From: Pseudomonadales bacterium
GTDB lineage: Bacteria > Pseudomonadota > Gammaproteobacteria > Pseudomonadales > Azotimanducaceae
Direction: 5' to 3'
NCBI GenBank assembly: GCA_012103505.1
Contig: WLWP01000001.1
Location: 4,278,001-4,342,000 of the forward strand
Length of the DNA stretch: 64,000 nt
The notes under the pieces are model-generated. The model made no database searches and had not been told where the DNA came from. It saw only the letters and a list, made by a program, of their open reading frames with translations. The stretch's first letter is position 1. Each line of letters opens with the position of its first letter. This document shows positions 48,628-57,119 of the stretch, one piece after another. Made by a program: the position numbers and the translations under genes.

Positions 48628-49898
48628 TGCAGACTCCTGATAATGACAGTAAGTTTGTTGTGATGTGGACTGGCTTCATGGGTTGGGTCGATGAGCGCTT
48701 TCCAGCGACTGAAACCTTCGAATACCATATGTCGAAGTACCACGCGCCGAAAAATTTCAATTTTTGGTACTACTTTGGTGTCCTCGCGATCTTCATGTTG
48801 TTCAATCAAATCCTTACTGGGATCTGGCTGACCATGAGCTACGCGCCTACAGAGAGTGGTGCCTTTGCCAGCGTTGAATACATCATGCGTGATGTGGAAT
48901 ACGGTTGGTTGATCAGGTATCTACATTCAACGGGTGCCTCGTTTTTCTTCCTCGTCGTCTATCTGCATATGTATCGTGCGTTGATGTACGGTTCCTACAG
49001 GGGACCACGTGAACTGTTGTGGTTGATCGGCATTGCCATCTTCATCGCCATGATGGCAGAGGGCTTTTTCGGTTACTTGCTGCCTTGGGGGAACATGTCT
49101 TTCTGGGCTGGGCAAGTGATCGTTTCGTTGGCGGGCGCGATCCCGTTTGTTGGTGCTGACCTCATGGAATGGGTGAGGGGCGACTTCCTCATGTCCGAGG
49201 CGACATTGAATCGCTTCTTCGCGCTCCATGTCATCGCGCTACCTTTGGTCTTGGTGATACTGGTGTTTGTGCACGTTGTTGCTCTGCATCATGTTGGCTC
49301 AAACAATCCTGACGGTATTGAGATTAAGAAGAACAAAGGTCCGGACGGGATACCGCTAGACAGCGTACCGTTCCATCCGTACTACACCGTCCACGACATT
49401 CATGCGACGGTCCTTTTCTTGTTCGTGTTCTTGGCAGTGGTATTTTTCGCCCCAGAAATGGGCGGGTACTTCTTAGAGAAACCGAACTTTATTGAAGCTG
49501 ATCCGTTAGCAACACCAGATTTGATTGTGCCTGTTTGGTATTACACGCCGTTCTATTCAATGTTGCGTGCATCCACCTTCCCATTGTTTGGCATGACGGC
49601 TAAGTTCTGGGGGATGGTGATCATGGCGGCGGCGATCTTTATGCCAGCCTTCTTGCCGTGGCTCGACAAGAGTCCGGTAAAATCGATGCGCTACAAAGGC
49701 ATCTTGTCTAAGTGGGCGTTAGGCATATTTATCACGAGCTTCTTCGTGCTCGGCTATCTAGGCACTTTGCATCCCACAGACATCCGAACCGCGATTGCAC
49801 AAGTTGGCACGATGCTCTATTTCCTCTACTTCTTGTTGATGCCTTGGTATACCCGGGTTGAGAAGACCAAGCCTGAACCCGAGCGGGTGACAGGATGA
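48627..49898 (+). CDS. petB: Cytochrome b of the bc1 complex
   Basis: A 423-residue cytochrome b with eight or nine membrane helices. Two His pairs for hemes bL and bH are visible: RYLHSTGAS...YLHMYR in one helix and ALHVIA...VFVHVVALHH in another. The PEWY-like element of the Qo site reads DLIVPVWYYTPF, so the Glu is replaced: the sequence is PVWY. It lies between petA and petC with stop-start overlaps on both sides. Confidence 0.95.
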   Translation: MQTPDNDSKFVVMWTGFMGWVDERFPATETFEYHMSKYHAPKNFNFWYYFGVLAIFMLFNQILTGIWLTMSYAPTESGAFASVEYIMRDVEYGWLIRYLHSTGASFFFLVVYLHMYRALMYGSYRGPRELLWLIGIAIFIAMMAEGFFGYLLPWGNMSFWAGQVIVSLAGAIPFVGADLMEWVRGDFLMSEATLNRFFALHVIALPLVLVILVFVHVVALHHVGSNNPDGIEIKKNKGPDGIPLDSVPFHPYYTVHDIHATVLFLFVFLAVVFFAPEMGGYFLEKPNFIEADPLATPDLIVPVWYYTPFYSMLRASTFPLFGMTAKFWGMVIMAAAIFMPAFLPWLDKSPVKSMRYKGILSKWALGIFITSFFVLGYLGTLHPTDIRTAIAQVGTMLYFLYFLLMPWYTRVEKTKPEPERVTG

Positions 49899-50644
49899 GT
49901 GGGGGTTATATGAAGAGCATGAGAATTCTGATTGCATTGCTAGTCGCGCTACCCGGTCTTGTTTGGGCAGCCTCGGCCGAAATCAACTATGACATGGAAG
50001 CGTTTGAAGGGGATTTGGAAAACAAGCCCTCACTACAGAATGGTATGCGGATGTACATGAACTACTGCATCGGCTGCCACACGCTTAAATTCCAGCGTTA
50101 TGAACGGACCGCGGATGATTTCGGTATTCCTCACGACATCGCGTTGCAAAACTTGGTATTTACCGATCAAAAAATTGGCGAGTTGATGACGAACGCCATG
50201 TCTCCCGAAAAGGCTAAGAATTGGTTTGGTGCGGCGCCGCCGGATCTGACCATGATTACTCGCTACAAGAGCTCTGAGTACGTCTACAACTATCTGAAAA
50301 CGTTCTATGTGGATGACAAGCGACCGTTTGGCGTCAACAACAAAGTGTTTGAGAACGTTGGTATGCCAAACGTGCTTGCAGATCTACAAGGCGTTCAGCG
50401 CAGTCGCTGCGAAGGTGGGTCCGAGGACAGGTGCGATGAACTCTATCTGGAGGAAGGCACGGGTCTTCTGAGCCCTGAGGAATTTGACGTTGCTGTCTAT
50501 GACCTCACAAACTTTCTGTACTACGTAGGTGAACCGTCGCGTCTCGAGAGACATCGACTTGGTATTGCCGTCATGCTCTTCTTGGTGATCCTCGCGTGCT
50601 TCACGTACTTGTTGAACCGGGAATACTGGAAGGATGTGCACTAG
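49895..50644 (+). CDS. petC: Cytochrome c1 of the bc1 complex
   Basis: A 249-residue cytochrome c1: signal peptide, heme motif CIGCH (about 58-62), the PPDLTMITR region, the axial Met region near NVGMPNVL, and a C-terminal membrane anchor (GIAVMLFLVILACFTYLL). The ATG at 49895 overlaps the petB stop; the ATG at 49910, after GTGGGGG, would give a tidier signal peptide and is equally possible. Confidence 0.95.
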   Translation: MSGGYMKSMRILIALLVALPGLVWAASAEINYDMEAFEGDLENKPSLQNGMRMYMNYCIGCHTLKFQRYERTADDFGIPHDIALQNLVFTDQKIGELMTNAMSPEKAKNWFGAAPPDLTMITRYKSSEYVYNYLKTFYVDDKRPFGVNNKVFENVGMPNVLADLQGVQRSRCEGGSEDRCDELYLEEGTGLLSPEEFDVAVYDLTNFLYYVGEPSRLERHRLGIAVMLFLVILACFTYLLNREYWKDVH

Positions 50645-50707
50645 CGCCTAAGCGTTAGGCGCACCCTTCGCGCTTCATAATTCACGCTTCCTTAGGATTT
50701 AAGACTC

Positions 50708-51340
50708 ATGAGTGTTGTCACAAAACGATCGTCAATGACCCTGTTTTCCGATGCGCGAGATCATTACTCGCATCGCGTACGAATGGTTTTGGCGGAAAAA
50801 GGAGTTACGGTCGATATAGTCGACGTGGATCCAAACAAGAAGCCAGAAGACCTAGCGGATATCAATCCGTACAACAGCTTGCCGACATTGCTCGACCGAG
50901 ACCTTGTCTTGTACGAAGCGAACGTGATCATGGAGTATCTCGATGAGCGCTTTCCGCATCCACCGTTGTTGCCGGTTTACCCGGTTCAGCGGGCGTTATC
51001 CCGTCTTTGGATAACGCGGGTTGAGAAAGAGTGGAGCACCAAGCTCGATATTCTGATGGCAGGTAAAGGCCGCGAAACGGTGATTACAAAGGCGCGCAAA
51101 GAGTTGCGTGAAAGCGTGATCGCGATAGCGCCGATATTCGGTGAAATGCCGTACTTCATGAATGAGGAATTTTCTTTAGTAGATTGCTGCGTAGCCCCAA
51201 TCCTCTGGCGGCTGAAAGAAGTTGGTATTACGTTACCGGAAAAATCCACCCGACCACTCCTAAAATATATGCAGATGATGTTTGAACGTGAGGCATTTCG
51301 AGCGAGCCTAACTGAAACTGAAATCGAGATGCAGGAGTGA
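50708..51340 (+). CDS. sspA: Stringent starvation protein A
   Basis: A 210-residue SspA, a GST-fold protein that binds RNA polymerase and alters promoter choice in stationary phase and acid stress. The N-terminal SMTLFSDARDHYSHRVRMVLAEKG block and the NPYNSLPTLLDRDLVLYE region are typical. It keeps the cis-Pro of the GST fold but not the catalytic Cys/Ser. Followed without gap by sspB, after petABC, as in Pseudomonas. Confidence 0.95.
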   Translation: MSVVTKRSSMTLFSDARDHYSHRVRMVLAEKGVTVDIVDVDPNKKPEDLADINPYNSLPTLLDRDLVLYEANVIMEYLDERFPHPPLLPVYPVQRALSRLWITRVEKEWSTKLDILMAGKGRETVITKARKELRESVIAIAPIFGEMPYFMNEEFSLVDCCVAPILWRLKEVGITLPEKSTRPLLKYMQMMFEREAFRASLTETEIEMQE

Positions 51341-51762
51341 AATCACAACGCCCTTACTTGTTGAGGGCGCTGCATAGCTGGATAGTCGATAGTGAAGAGA
51401 TACCCTATCTACTCGTAGATGCCACTGCCCCAGAAGTCCAAGTTCCACTTGATCACGTCCAGGATGGCCAGATCATCCTAAACGTAGGAGCAAACGCGGT
51501 ACTTGAACTCCACATTGGCGATGAGTACGTGATGTTCGGCAGTCGGTTTGATGGCCGCCACTTTGACATAGTTCTACCCATTGAGAGCGTGCGGGCGATC
51601 TACTGCAAAGACAGTGGTGAGGGCATGGTGTTTCCAGATGAGACGCTTGCTAAACCTGCTGGTGTCGAGAGTGTCTTGGAAGGTATTCAAAGTGTGCCGG
51701 TATCCGACGGCGAAGATGAACCACCAGATCCATCCGATCGACCAACACTCAGGTTGGTCTAG
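51337..51762 (+). CDS. sspB: ClpXP adaptor SspB
   Basis: A 141-residue SspB that delivers ssrA-tagged proteins to ClpXP. The substrate-binding fold (PYLLRALHSWIVDSEEIPYLLVDA...) occupies about residues 1-110. An acidic linker ends in RPTLRLV, the ClpX-binding tail like that of E. coli SspB. A GTG start overlaps the sspA stop, with CAGGAG directly upstream. Confidence 0.95.
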   Translation: MKSQRPYLLRALHSWIVDSEEIPYLLVDATAPEVQVPLDHVQDGQIILNVGANAVLELHIGDEYVMFGSRFDGRHFDIVLPIESVRAIYCKDSGEGMVFPDETLAKPAGVESVLEGIQSVPVSDGEDEPPDPSDRPTLRLV

Positions 51763-51797
51763 CCCCTCGCTCAGTGCGGGACCGCACGACACGCTGT

Positions 51798-52346
51798 TCA
51801 GTCAGTGTATTCAAAAACCTTAACGATTTTTTGCAAGCCGTAGACCTTGCTGGCAACGGCAACCGCACGATCTGCTTGAGCTCGACTGACGAGTCCTAAC
51901 AGAAAAACAACGCCGTTTTCCGTTTGAACCTTAATCTTAGACCCGTTGATCTCTTTGTTTGCGACAAGGCGACTCTTGACCTTTGATGTCAGCCAGCCAT
52001 CGTTTGTTCTCGCCATAATGGACGTAGGACCCCCGATGGAAAGCTCGTTGTGCACCTTACTCACTCGACGGAGAGCCTGGGTCGTTACGTTTGCTTTCTC
52101 ACGTAGGGCTTCGGAGGGGACCTGACCTGCCAGTAAAACCAGGCCGTTGTAAGCAACAACGACTAGGTGTGAGCCTTTGAAACCGGGGTCGGATTTGCGG
52201 ATCTCAGATTCAACTAAATTTTCTAAAACGTTGTCGTCAATAATCACCCCGGGCGTTCGCTGGTGTGGGTCGTCGCCAAAGATCGTGCAACCGGTGGTGA
52301 GGGAGATAGTAATCGTTAGGAGTGCAAATTGAATCGTTCGGGTCAC
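51798..52346 (-). CDS. dolP: Outer-membrane lipoprotein DolP (two BON domains)
   Basis: A 182-residue lipoprotein with lipobox LTTGC and two BON domains (about residues 40-105 and 115-182). DolP (YraP) binds anionic phospholipid at division sites and supports the BAM complex. The GTG at 52344-52346 gives a compact signal peptide; the TTG at 52394 would add 16 residues and overlap yraN. In Pseudomonas and E. coli diaA lies between yraN and dolP; here it does not. Confidence 0.92.
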   Translation of the reverse strand: MTRTIQFALLTITISLTTGCTIFGDDPHQRTPGVIIDDNVLENLVESEIRKSDPGFKGSHLVVVAYNGLVLLAGQVPSEALREKANVTTQALRRVSKVHNELSIGGPTSIMARTNDGWLTSKVKSRLVANKEINGSKIKVQTENGVVFLLGLVSRAQADRAVAVASKVYGLQKIVKVFEYTD

Positions 52347-52383
52347 GATAGGGGGCTGTCTCTGTGTTAAGGCGGGTGCAATC

Positions 52384-52689
52384 TTAACACTCAAAGGCGT
52401 TTTTCAGCCAAGATATGTTGCGGTGATCGATAGCGACCACATCGAAACGAGCGGGCCAGCTCGTGAACTCGGGCTTTGACAGTAAATAGGTGTCGGCAGC
52501 CTTGATCAGGCGCTGTTGTTTTTTGTGTCCGACACTTGCTGCAGCGCCACCAAAGCGTTTGCTGCTTCGATACCGGACTTCGACAAAGACTAGAATTCTC
52601 TGTTCGACCATAATGATGTCAATCTCGCCGGATCGACAGTGAAAGTTCTTTTCAATGAGGCGAAGTCCGTGGCGTCGGAGAAACATCAA
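52384..52689 (-). CDS. yraN: YraN/UPF0102 family endonuclease-like protein (true start upstream)
   Basis: A YraN protein with the PD-(D/E)xK-like core CRSGEIDIIMVEQRILVFVEVRYR and GGAAASVGHKKQQRL. The first common start codon in frame (TTG, 52687-52689) cuts off the usual N-terminal helix. The frame remains open upstream and reads LTGQWAELRALMFLRRHG, which fits the family, but no ATG, GTG or TTG is found before the lpoA stop; only CTG or ATT (at 52744-52746) are available. The function is unknown, though a role in DNA handling has been proposed. Confidence 0.88.
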   Translation of the reverse strand: MMFLRRHGLRLIEKNFHCRSGEIDIIMVEQRILVFVEVRYRSSKRFGGAAASVGHKKQQRLIKAADTYLLSKPEFTSWPARFDVVAIDHRNISWLKNAFEC

Positions 52690-52754
52690 GGCGCGTAGCT
52701 CAGCCCACTGACCAGTTAATGAGTGGCTGGGGTGGCTTTCCCAAATGGGTGGAT

Positions 52755-54485
52755 TCAGCGAGCACCGAGATCGATAAGATCTAGCTCACGATGAAAAATA
52801 CCGTCGCCGTCTAACCAAAGGTGACCAGAGGCGCCAGGAATCGATAGTTGTGAATCGGTCTGTAGGAGCGGCAACCAAGTGCCGACACGATAGGCGTCGT
52901 AACCAAGCGCGTAGAGTTCTGCAAAATTGCTCCCCGCCACCGAAAAAGCTTTGTTGAGAGGCTGGAATGAACTAGCAGCTAGCAGCGGTAGCTCGGTCAT
53001 CTTGAAACTCTTCAGTGCATCAGCCTTACCGAGGCGGACCGCTTGTGAAGTTGCGTAGACGGGCAGGTGTTCGCCAAAGTGGAATCGGAGCGCTGGTACC
53101 AGTGCTTGTGATTCGACGTTGGTAGTGAGCGCGACGATTGCATCCAAGTCTTTTCGTGCGCGAGGCAAGAATTCTAACTTTGTACCTAAGAGTCTCTGTA
53201 GCTCGGCTTTGCGGTCTTCGCTTTCGGCCGTCAGCATGGCTGAGCCAACGGCTTCAGTAAGACCCTTCACGTCAACGAATTCACTGGTCGTTATCGGGAA
53301 CGGCCATTGTTCCGTAAAGGCGGTGTTAGCTCTTCTAGACCAAGGACTTTGACTGTGCACAATCATGACACGCTCGTGACCGGCTAGAAGCATATGGGTC
53401 ACAAGTGATCGGGCTTCATCTTCGATTGCGATCCCGAGCTGGAAAAGTCCGCCAAGATTATCGTCATCGAGGGCCAGGTAGTTTAAGGATAGGCGGGGCA
53501 GCTGCGCAGTCATCGTGAGCTCAGCGAATGTTTGCACATTGGGTTTAATCAAAGGACCGATGGCTACGTCGTGGTCATTTTCAAGGACAGCCTCCCAAAC
53601 CTGTGCGATTGGCTTAGAGCCCGTATCGTAAAATCTGACCAGTGCCCGTTCAGTAGATGCGTCAGCGAGATAGGCCCCCACGAAACCGTCTCGGACAGCG
53701 CGCCCAGCACCACTCAGGTTGCCTGAAAGCGGCAACATCACTGCTATACGGGGTGGACTGTAGTTTTGCAATTGCGCGAGCGCTGTTGGTGGCTTGATCC
53801 GTGCTGGATGGCTTGGATTCTGTCTTTGCCATTGCTGCCAGGCTTGTAACTGTCCAGGAATAGAGCCTGCTTCACGAATCATCTGTTGTAGCGACCACCA
53901 CGCATGGTGGTACCGGTGGCTAAAAACTTTTGGCCCTGAGCGTGCAGCGCTCAAATGTCGCCAGATAGTGTCGTGGATGTCGGGTGGTAAGTTCTCTGCA
54001 CCGTAGCCAAGGGTAAGACTTGCTTGTATCCAACCGTCAGCAGCGCAGCTGTGGTTATTCAACCCGGCACATGCCGTTGCTACGAGTTGATAGTCGAGGG
54101 CTGATTCGAGGGGTCGCCGGGTGAGAAGCGTATTGGCTTCGAGGAAATTACCAGCGTTGATGAGAATTTGTGCGTAGGCTCGTGCATAACGGGCACCTGC
54201 TGATTCATCAAGGTTGTCGGCGTTCAGTTCAATGAGTGCAGCCTCGGCTAAATCGAATTCCTGGCGTTCTAAGTACTGTTCCACTGCCCGTAAACGTAGT
54301 TCCGCTGCGCGGGTATAACTAGCAGAAGCCGCAGCGGCAAGCAGTGCTTCAGGTGTTTGGCTGCTGGGGCGTTGGGATATACCGCTGCTTTCGGACGTGC
54401 TTTGACAACCAGACATTGTCAAAATGAACAAGGCGCAGCCAAGGATGCTTGTTCTAACGCTAATTTTTTGGAATCGAATTTTCAT
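52755..54485 (-). CDS. lpoA: Outer-membrane lipoprotein activator LpoA of PBP1a
   Basis: A 576-residue lipoprotein (lipobox MSGC at about 24-27). An N-terminal helical TPR-like domain (about 35-225) precedes a periplasmic-binding-like domain that starts at RIAVMLPLSGNLSGAGRAVRDGF (about 242). LpoA reaches through the wall to activate PBP1a. It heads lpoA-yraN-dolP. Its ATG (54483-54485) overlaps the rsmI start on the other strand. Confidence 0.94.
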   Translation of the reverse strand: MKIRFQKISVRTSILGCALFILTMSGCQSTSESSGISQRPSSQTPEALLAAAASASYTRAAELRLRAVEQYLERQEFDLAEAALIELNADNLDESAGARYARAYAQILINAGNFLEANTLLTRRPLESALDYQLVATACAGLNNHSCAADGWIQASLTLGYGAENLPPDIHDTIWRHLSAARSGPKVFSHRYHHAWWSLQQMIREAGSIPGQLQAWQQWQRQNPSHPARIKPPTALAQLQNYSPPRIAVMLPLSGNLSGAGRAVRDGFVGAYLADASTERALVRFYDTGSKPIAQVWEAVLENDHDVAIGPLIKPNVQTFAELTMTAQLPRLSLNYLALDDDNLGGLFQLGIAIEDEARSLVTHMLLAGHERVMIVHSQSPWSRRANTAFTEQWPFPITTSEFVDVKGLTEAVGSAMLTAESEDRKAELQRLLGTKLEFLPRARKDLDAIVALTTNVESQALVPALRFHFGEHLPVYATSQAVRLGKADALKSFKMTELPLLAASSFQPLNKAFSVAGSNFAELYALGYDAYRVGTWLPLLQTDSQLSIPGASGHLWLDGDGIFHRELDLIDLGAR

Positions 54486-55323
54486 GTCTGAACGTGAACA
54501 CGTAGTGGGTACTTTGTATGTTGTCGCAACACCTATTGGACATCTAGGCGACCTTACCCGTCGAGCAGAGGATGTCCTGAAGGCGGTGCAGATTGTGGCA
54601 GCGGAGGATACCAGACGGACATCAGTGCTGTTAGGGCATCTTGGCGTACGAGTGCCAGAATTACTCAGCTATCACGAACACAATAAGGCCAAGCTGACGG
54701 GTGTACTTCTAGCCAGACTGCTGGCGGGCGATGATATTGCTGTTGTTTCTGATGCGGGCACGCCGCTGATCAACGACCCAGGCGCCGAGCTTGTGGCCGC
54801 GGCCCATTCTGCTGGTGTGCCGACTGTTCCCATTCCTGGAGCGAGCGCTGTAACCGCCGCCTTGAGTGTGTGTCCATTTCCTTGTTATACATTTCGATAC
54901 ATCGGATTCTTGCCTGCGAAGAAAAGTGCGCGGCGTAAATCCTTGCAAGCCGCCTTGGCGGGTAGTGACGCGTTAGTCTTTTTTGAAGCACCGCATCGAA
55001 TCGCTGAGACGATTAAAGACCTTGCTGCTTGTACCGAACGGCGCGTTTTGGTTGCGCGGGAATTGACCAAGAAGTTTGAGACTCTGACAGTTGCTCCGGC
55101 CAATGAACTGGATGGCGTTGCGATAGAGCCGCGTGGTGAATTTGTCCTAATCGTCGAAGCCGGAAAAGAAGTTGAACAAGCCTCGGTCGATATGGACCGT
55201 GCGATGCGAGTACTCCTAACTCATCTATCCCCATCTCAAGCCGCGAAGTGTGCGGCAACGCTTTTTGAGCAAAAAAAGTCAGCTATGTATGAGCTTGCTT
55301 TACGCCTAAATGAAAGTGAGTGA
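54484..55323 (+). CDS. rsmI: 16S rRNA (cytidine-1402-2'-O)-methyltransferase RsmI
   Basis: A 279-residue SAM-dependent tetrapyrrole-methylase-fold enzyme that methylates C1402 of 16S rRNA. GTLYVVATPIGHLGDLT begins at residue 9, followed by AAEDTRRTSVLL, SDAGTPLINDPG and PIPGASAVTAALS. The ATG at 54484 matches the family start; the longer frame from 54424 would run through lpoA's signal peptide region. The end overlaps the convergent serine hydrolase gene. Confidence 0.95.
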   Translation: MSEREHVVGTLYVVATPIGHLGDLTRRAEDVLKAVQIVAAEDTRRTSVLLGHLGVRVPELLSYHEHNKAKLTGVLLARLLAGDDIAVVSDAGTPLINDPGAELVAAAHSAGVPTVPIPGASAVTAALSVCPFPCYTFRYIGFLPAKKSARRKSLQAALAGSDALVFFEAPHRIAETIKDLAACTERRVLVARELTKKFETLTVAPANELDGVAIEPRGEFVLIVEAGKEVEQASVDMDRAMRVLLTHLSPSQAAKCAATLFEQKKSAMYELALRLNESE

Positions 55324-56370
55324 GTCGTCCTGACATAGCATTTCTGCAGCTTTGAAGAACGCACGTTCCGCTTTGAAGATCGCGCCGTCGTTGGTTGTGA
55401 AAGCAAGGACCGCGTTTCGATCTGGTAACAGCATTAGCAGGCAGTACCAAAATCTGTTCGAGCCATTGTGCCAAATTATTGGCCCCGCCCATTCCTGTTC
55501 ACCTACCACCCACCCGCAGGCGTAGTCGGAGAGGTTGGGCGCGTGCAACGCATTGGGGAGTAGATGACCGAGAGGCGAGGCGGTGTTGCCCTGCGCAAGC
55601 TGTAAATGCGCCATGCCGAAAATCGCCAGATCCGCTAACGTCATATGCATTCGACCGGCGGGCGTGATCAAAGGTGTGTTGTCCGCATGGCGATTTGTTT
55701 GCGGCATCTTCTTACGAAATCCGAGGAGTACCTGATGACCACAGGGGTGTTCGCCCTGGGGTGGGCCAAATCCGAGCGATGCGAGACCCAATTGTTCACC
55801 GATGTGTTGTTGCAGTAGTGCCTCAAAAGGTTGTGCCACACCATTTTCTGCTGAATGAAATTCGCAGAGTAGGCCGAGGAGTGTGTAGCCCAGATTAGAG
55901 TATTTGTATCGACTACCCGGGGTGCGAGCCGGTGGTTTGCTGAGTGCCGCTTGGACCGCACTCATGCGCAATGACTCTTCATAAGGCTTTCTTAAATAAC
56001 TGAGGCCAAAATTTGCGGGTAGTCCGCTGGTATGGGTCAAGAGATGACGGAAGGTGCAGGTTTGCCAAAGCTCGTGGGCATGAGGAAAGTGTCGGGTTAT
56101 ATCCCCTTGCAACCAGCAGTTATCTAGTCTGTTGTGGAACAACGTAGCAGTTAGAGTAGCTGTCATCGACTTACCGACCGAACCGAGGTGCCAGAGGTCT
56201 GCAGGTGTAACCTGGCTGGACCCGTTGCGTTCGCGAGATCCGGCAACGGCGATCACAGGTCCGCAGTCTTGCTTTAAGCAGGCCATACCTGCGGCTGTTA
56301 GCCCGGAACGGGCTCGTACCTGTTCTATAAATTTGTTTGGGTCTGACATGCTCTGCCGAATTCCTCGCAA
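55306..56370 (-). CDS. Beta-lactamase-related serine hydrolase (S12-type)
   Basis: A 354-residue serine hydrolase of the class C beta-lactamase/S12 group. The nucleophile motif SVGK lies in LWHLGSVGKSMTA, the second motif is YSN (YKYSNLGY), and the third is HNG (IIWHNGSN). No signal peptide is seen, so it should act in the cytosol, perhaps as an esterase; it need not hydrolyse beta-lactams. The ATG seven codons in (MSDPNK, 56349) is a good alternative start. It lies between rsmI and rnpB, where Pseudomonas has no such gene, and overlaps rsmI by 18 bases. Confidence 0.85.
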   Translation of the reverse strand: MRGIRQSMSDPNKFIEQVRARSGLTAAGMACLKQDCGPVIAVAGSRERNGSSQVTPADLWHLGSVGKSMTATLTATLFHNRLDNCWLQGDITRHFPHAHELWQTCTFRHLLTHTSGLPANFGLSYLRKPYEESLRMSAVQAALSKPPARTPGSRYKYSNLGYTLLGLLCEFHSAENGVAQPFEALLQQHIGEQLGLASLGFGPPQGEHPCGHQVLLGFRKKMPQTNRHADNTPLITPAGRMHMTLADLAIFGMAHLQLAQGNTASPLGHLLPNALHAPNLSDYACGWVVGEQEWAGPIIWHNGSNRFWYCLLMLLPDRNAVLAFTTNDGAIFKAERAFFKAAEMLCQDDSLTFI

Positions 56371-56414
56371 GCCTCCATTCTAGATTTTTCATCTGCGCGA
56401 TGTCCGCAAATATC

Positions 56415-56441
56415 TTGTGACGGTGCTAGCAGCGGTATACC
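56415..56441 (+). promoter_or_regulatory. Probable rnpB promoter
   Basis: TTGTGA (56415-56420) and TATACC (56436-56441) are separated by 15 bases and lie about eight bases before the inferred RNA 5' end. The spacing is short, but no better pair is near. Confidence 0.5.
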
Positions 56442-56449
56442 CTGCTCGC

Positions 56450-56795
56450 GAGTTAGCTGGACAGTCGCCGGTGGCCTGCCTTGGTAGGAAACGGGAGGAA
56501 AGTCCGGGCTCCATAGGGCAGAGTGCCAGGTAACCCCTGGGGGGCGAGAGTCCACGGAAAGTGCAGCAGAAAGTAGACCGCCTCGCTATGCGAGGTAAGG
56601 GTGAAAGGGTGTGGTAAGAGCGCACCGCGTGGGTGGTAACATTCCACGGCTAGGTAAACCCCGCTCGGAGCAAGGCCAAATAGGGATTCAATGGTGTGGT
56701 CCGCACCGAATCCGGGTAGGCCGCTTGAGGGTTGTGGTGACGCACCCCCTAGATGAATGACTGTTCACGACAGAACCCGGCTTACAGGCTGACTC
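56450..56795 (+). ncRNA. rnpB: RNase P RNA, class A
   Basis: The catalytic RNA that cuts tRNA 5' leaders. Universal segments are present: GAGGAAAGTCCGGGCTCC and AGGGCAGAGTGCCAGGTAA near the 5' side, AGGGTGAAAGGGTG and GGTAAGAGCGCACCG in the middle, GGAGCAAGGCCAAATAG, and the 3' signature ATGACTG...ACAGAACCCGGCTTA. The ends are set by pairing of 56450-56457 with 56788-56795 (helix P1). The type A layout is usual for this class, and a position upstream of mraZ is conserved. Confidence 0.97.
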
Positions 56796-56968
56796 AGTGT
56801 TATTAAAAATGCGATTTATATTCCTAAATCGCTGGATACTTAATGTTGATTCGAGGTGTTGGCTATAGGCAGCGGGGGCCCCTAGGTTTCTGCCGATCAG
56901 CCCGTCTCGAAAACTCCAAAAACTCCTTATTTTTCCGTGGCTTATGCCTGTCAGAACCTGCTGACACC

Positions 56969-56996
56969 TTGACTAGCGTTACTGCATGCCTATAGT
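56969..56996 (+). promoter_or_regulatory. mra promoter
   Basis: TTGACT (56969-56974) and TATAGT (56991-56996), 16 bases apart, give a good sigma-70 promoter about 120 bases before mraZ. The MraZ boxes begin ten bases downstream, as in E. coli. Confidence 0.72.
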
Positions 56997-57005
56997 GTCA
57001 AAATT

Positions 57006-57030
57006 TGGGAAAAAGTGGAGAAAAGTGGCG
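57006..57030 (+). promoter_or_regulatory. MraZ operator (three TGG boxes)
   Basis: TGGGA (57006), TGGAG (57016) and TGGCG (57026) are spaced exactly ten bases apart with A-rich spacers. E. coli MraZ binds three TGGGN repeats at 10-base spacing near Pmra to repress the dcw cluster, so this is the likely autoregulatory site. Confidence 0.75.
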
Positions 57031-57119
57031 AGTTTTTGATGTTGTAGCGAATCGCGTCGTCGGCAGCCTGTCGATGTGTCGGTAAACAGCATCTTACGCC
57101 AGTTACTCAATTTGCTCAC

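Larger units (their letters stand above)
56796..57119 (+). other. rnpB-mraZ intergenic region
   Basis: About 320 bases. An 8-base perfect inverted repeat (GCGATTTA/TAAATCGC, 56811-56832) lies just behind rnpB; it has no T-run, so it may be a processing hairpin rather than a terminator. The rest holds the mra promoter and the MraZ operator listed separately. Confidence 0.55.
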
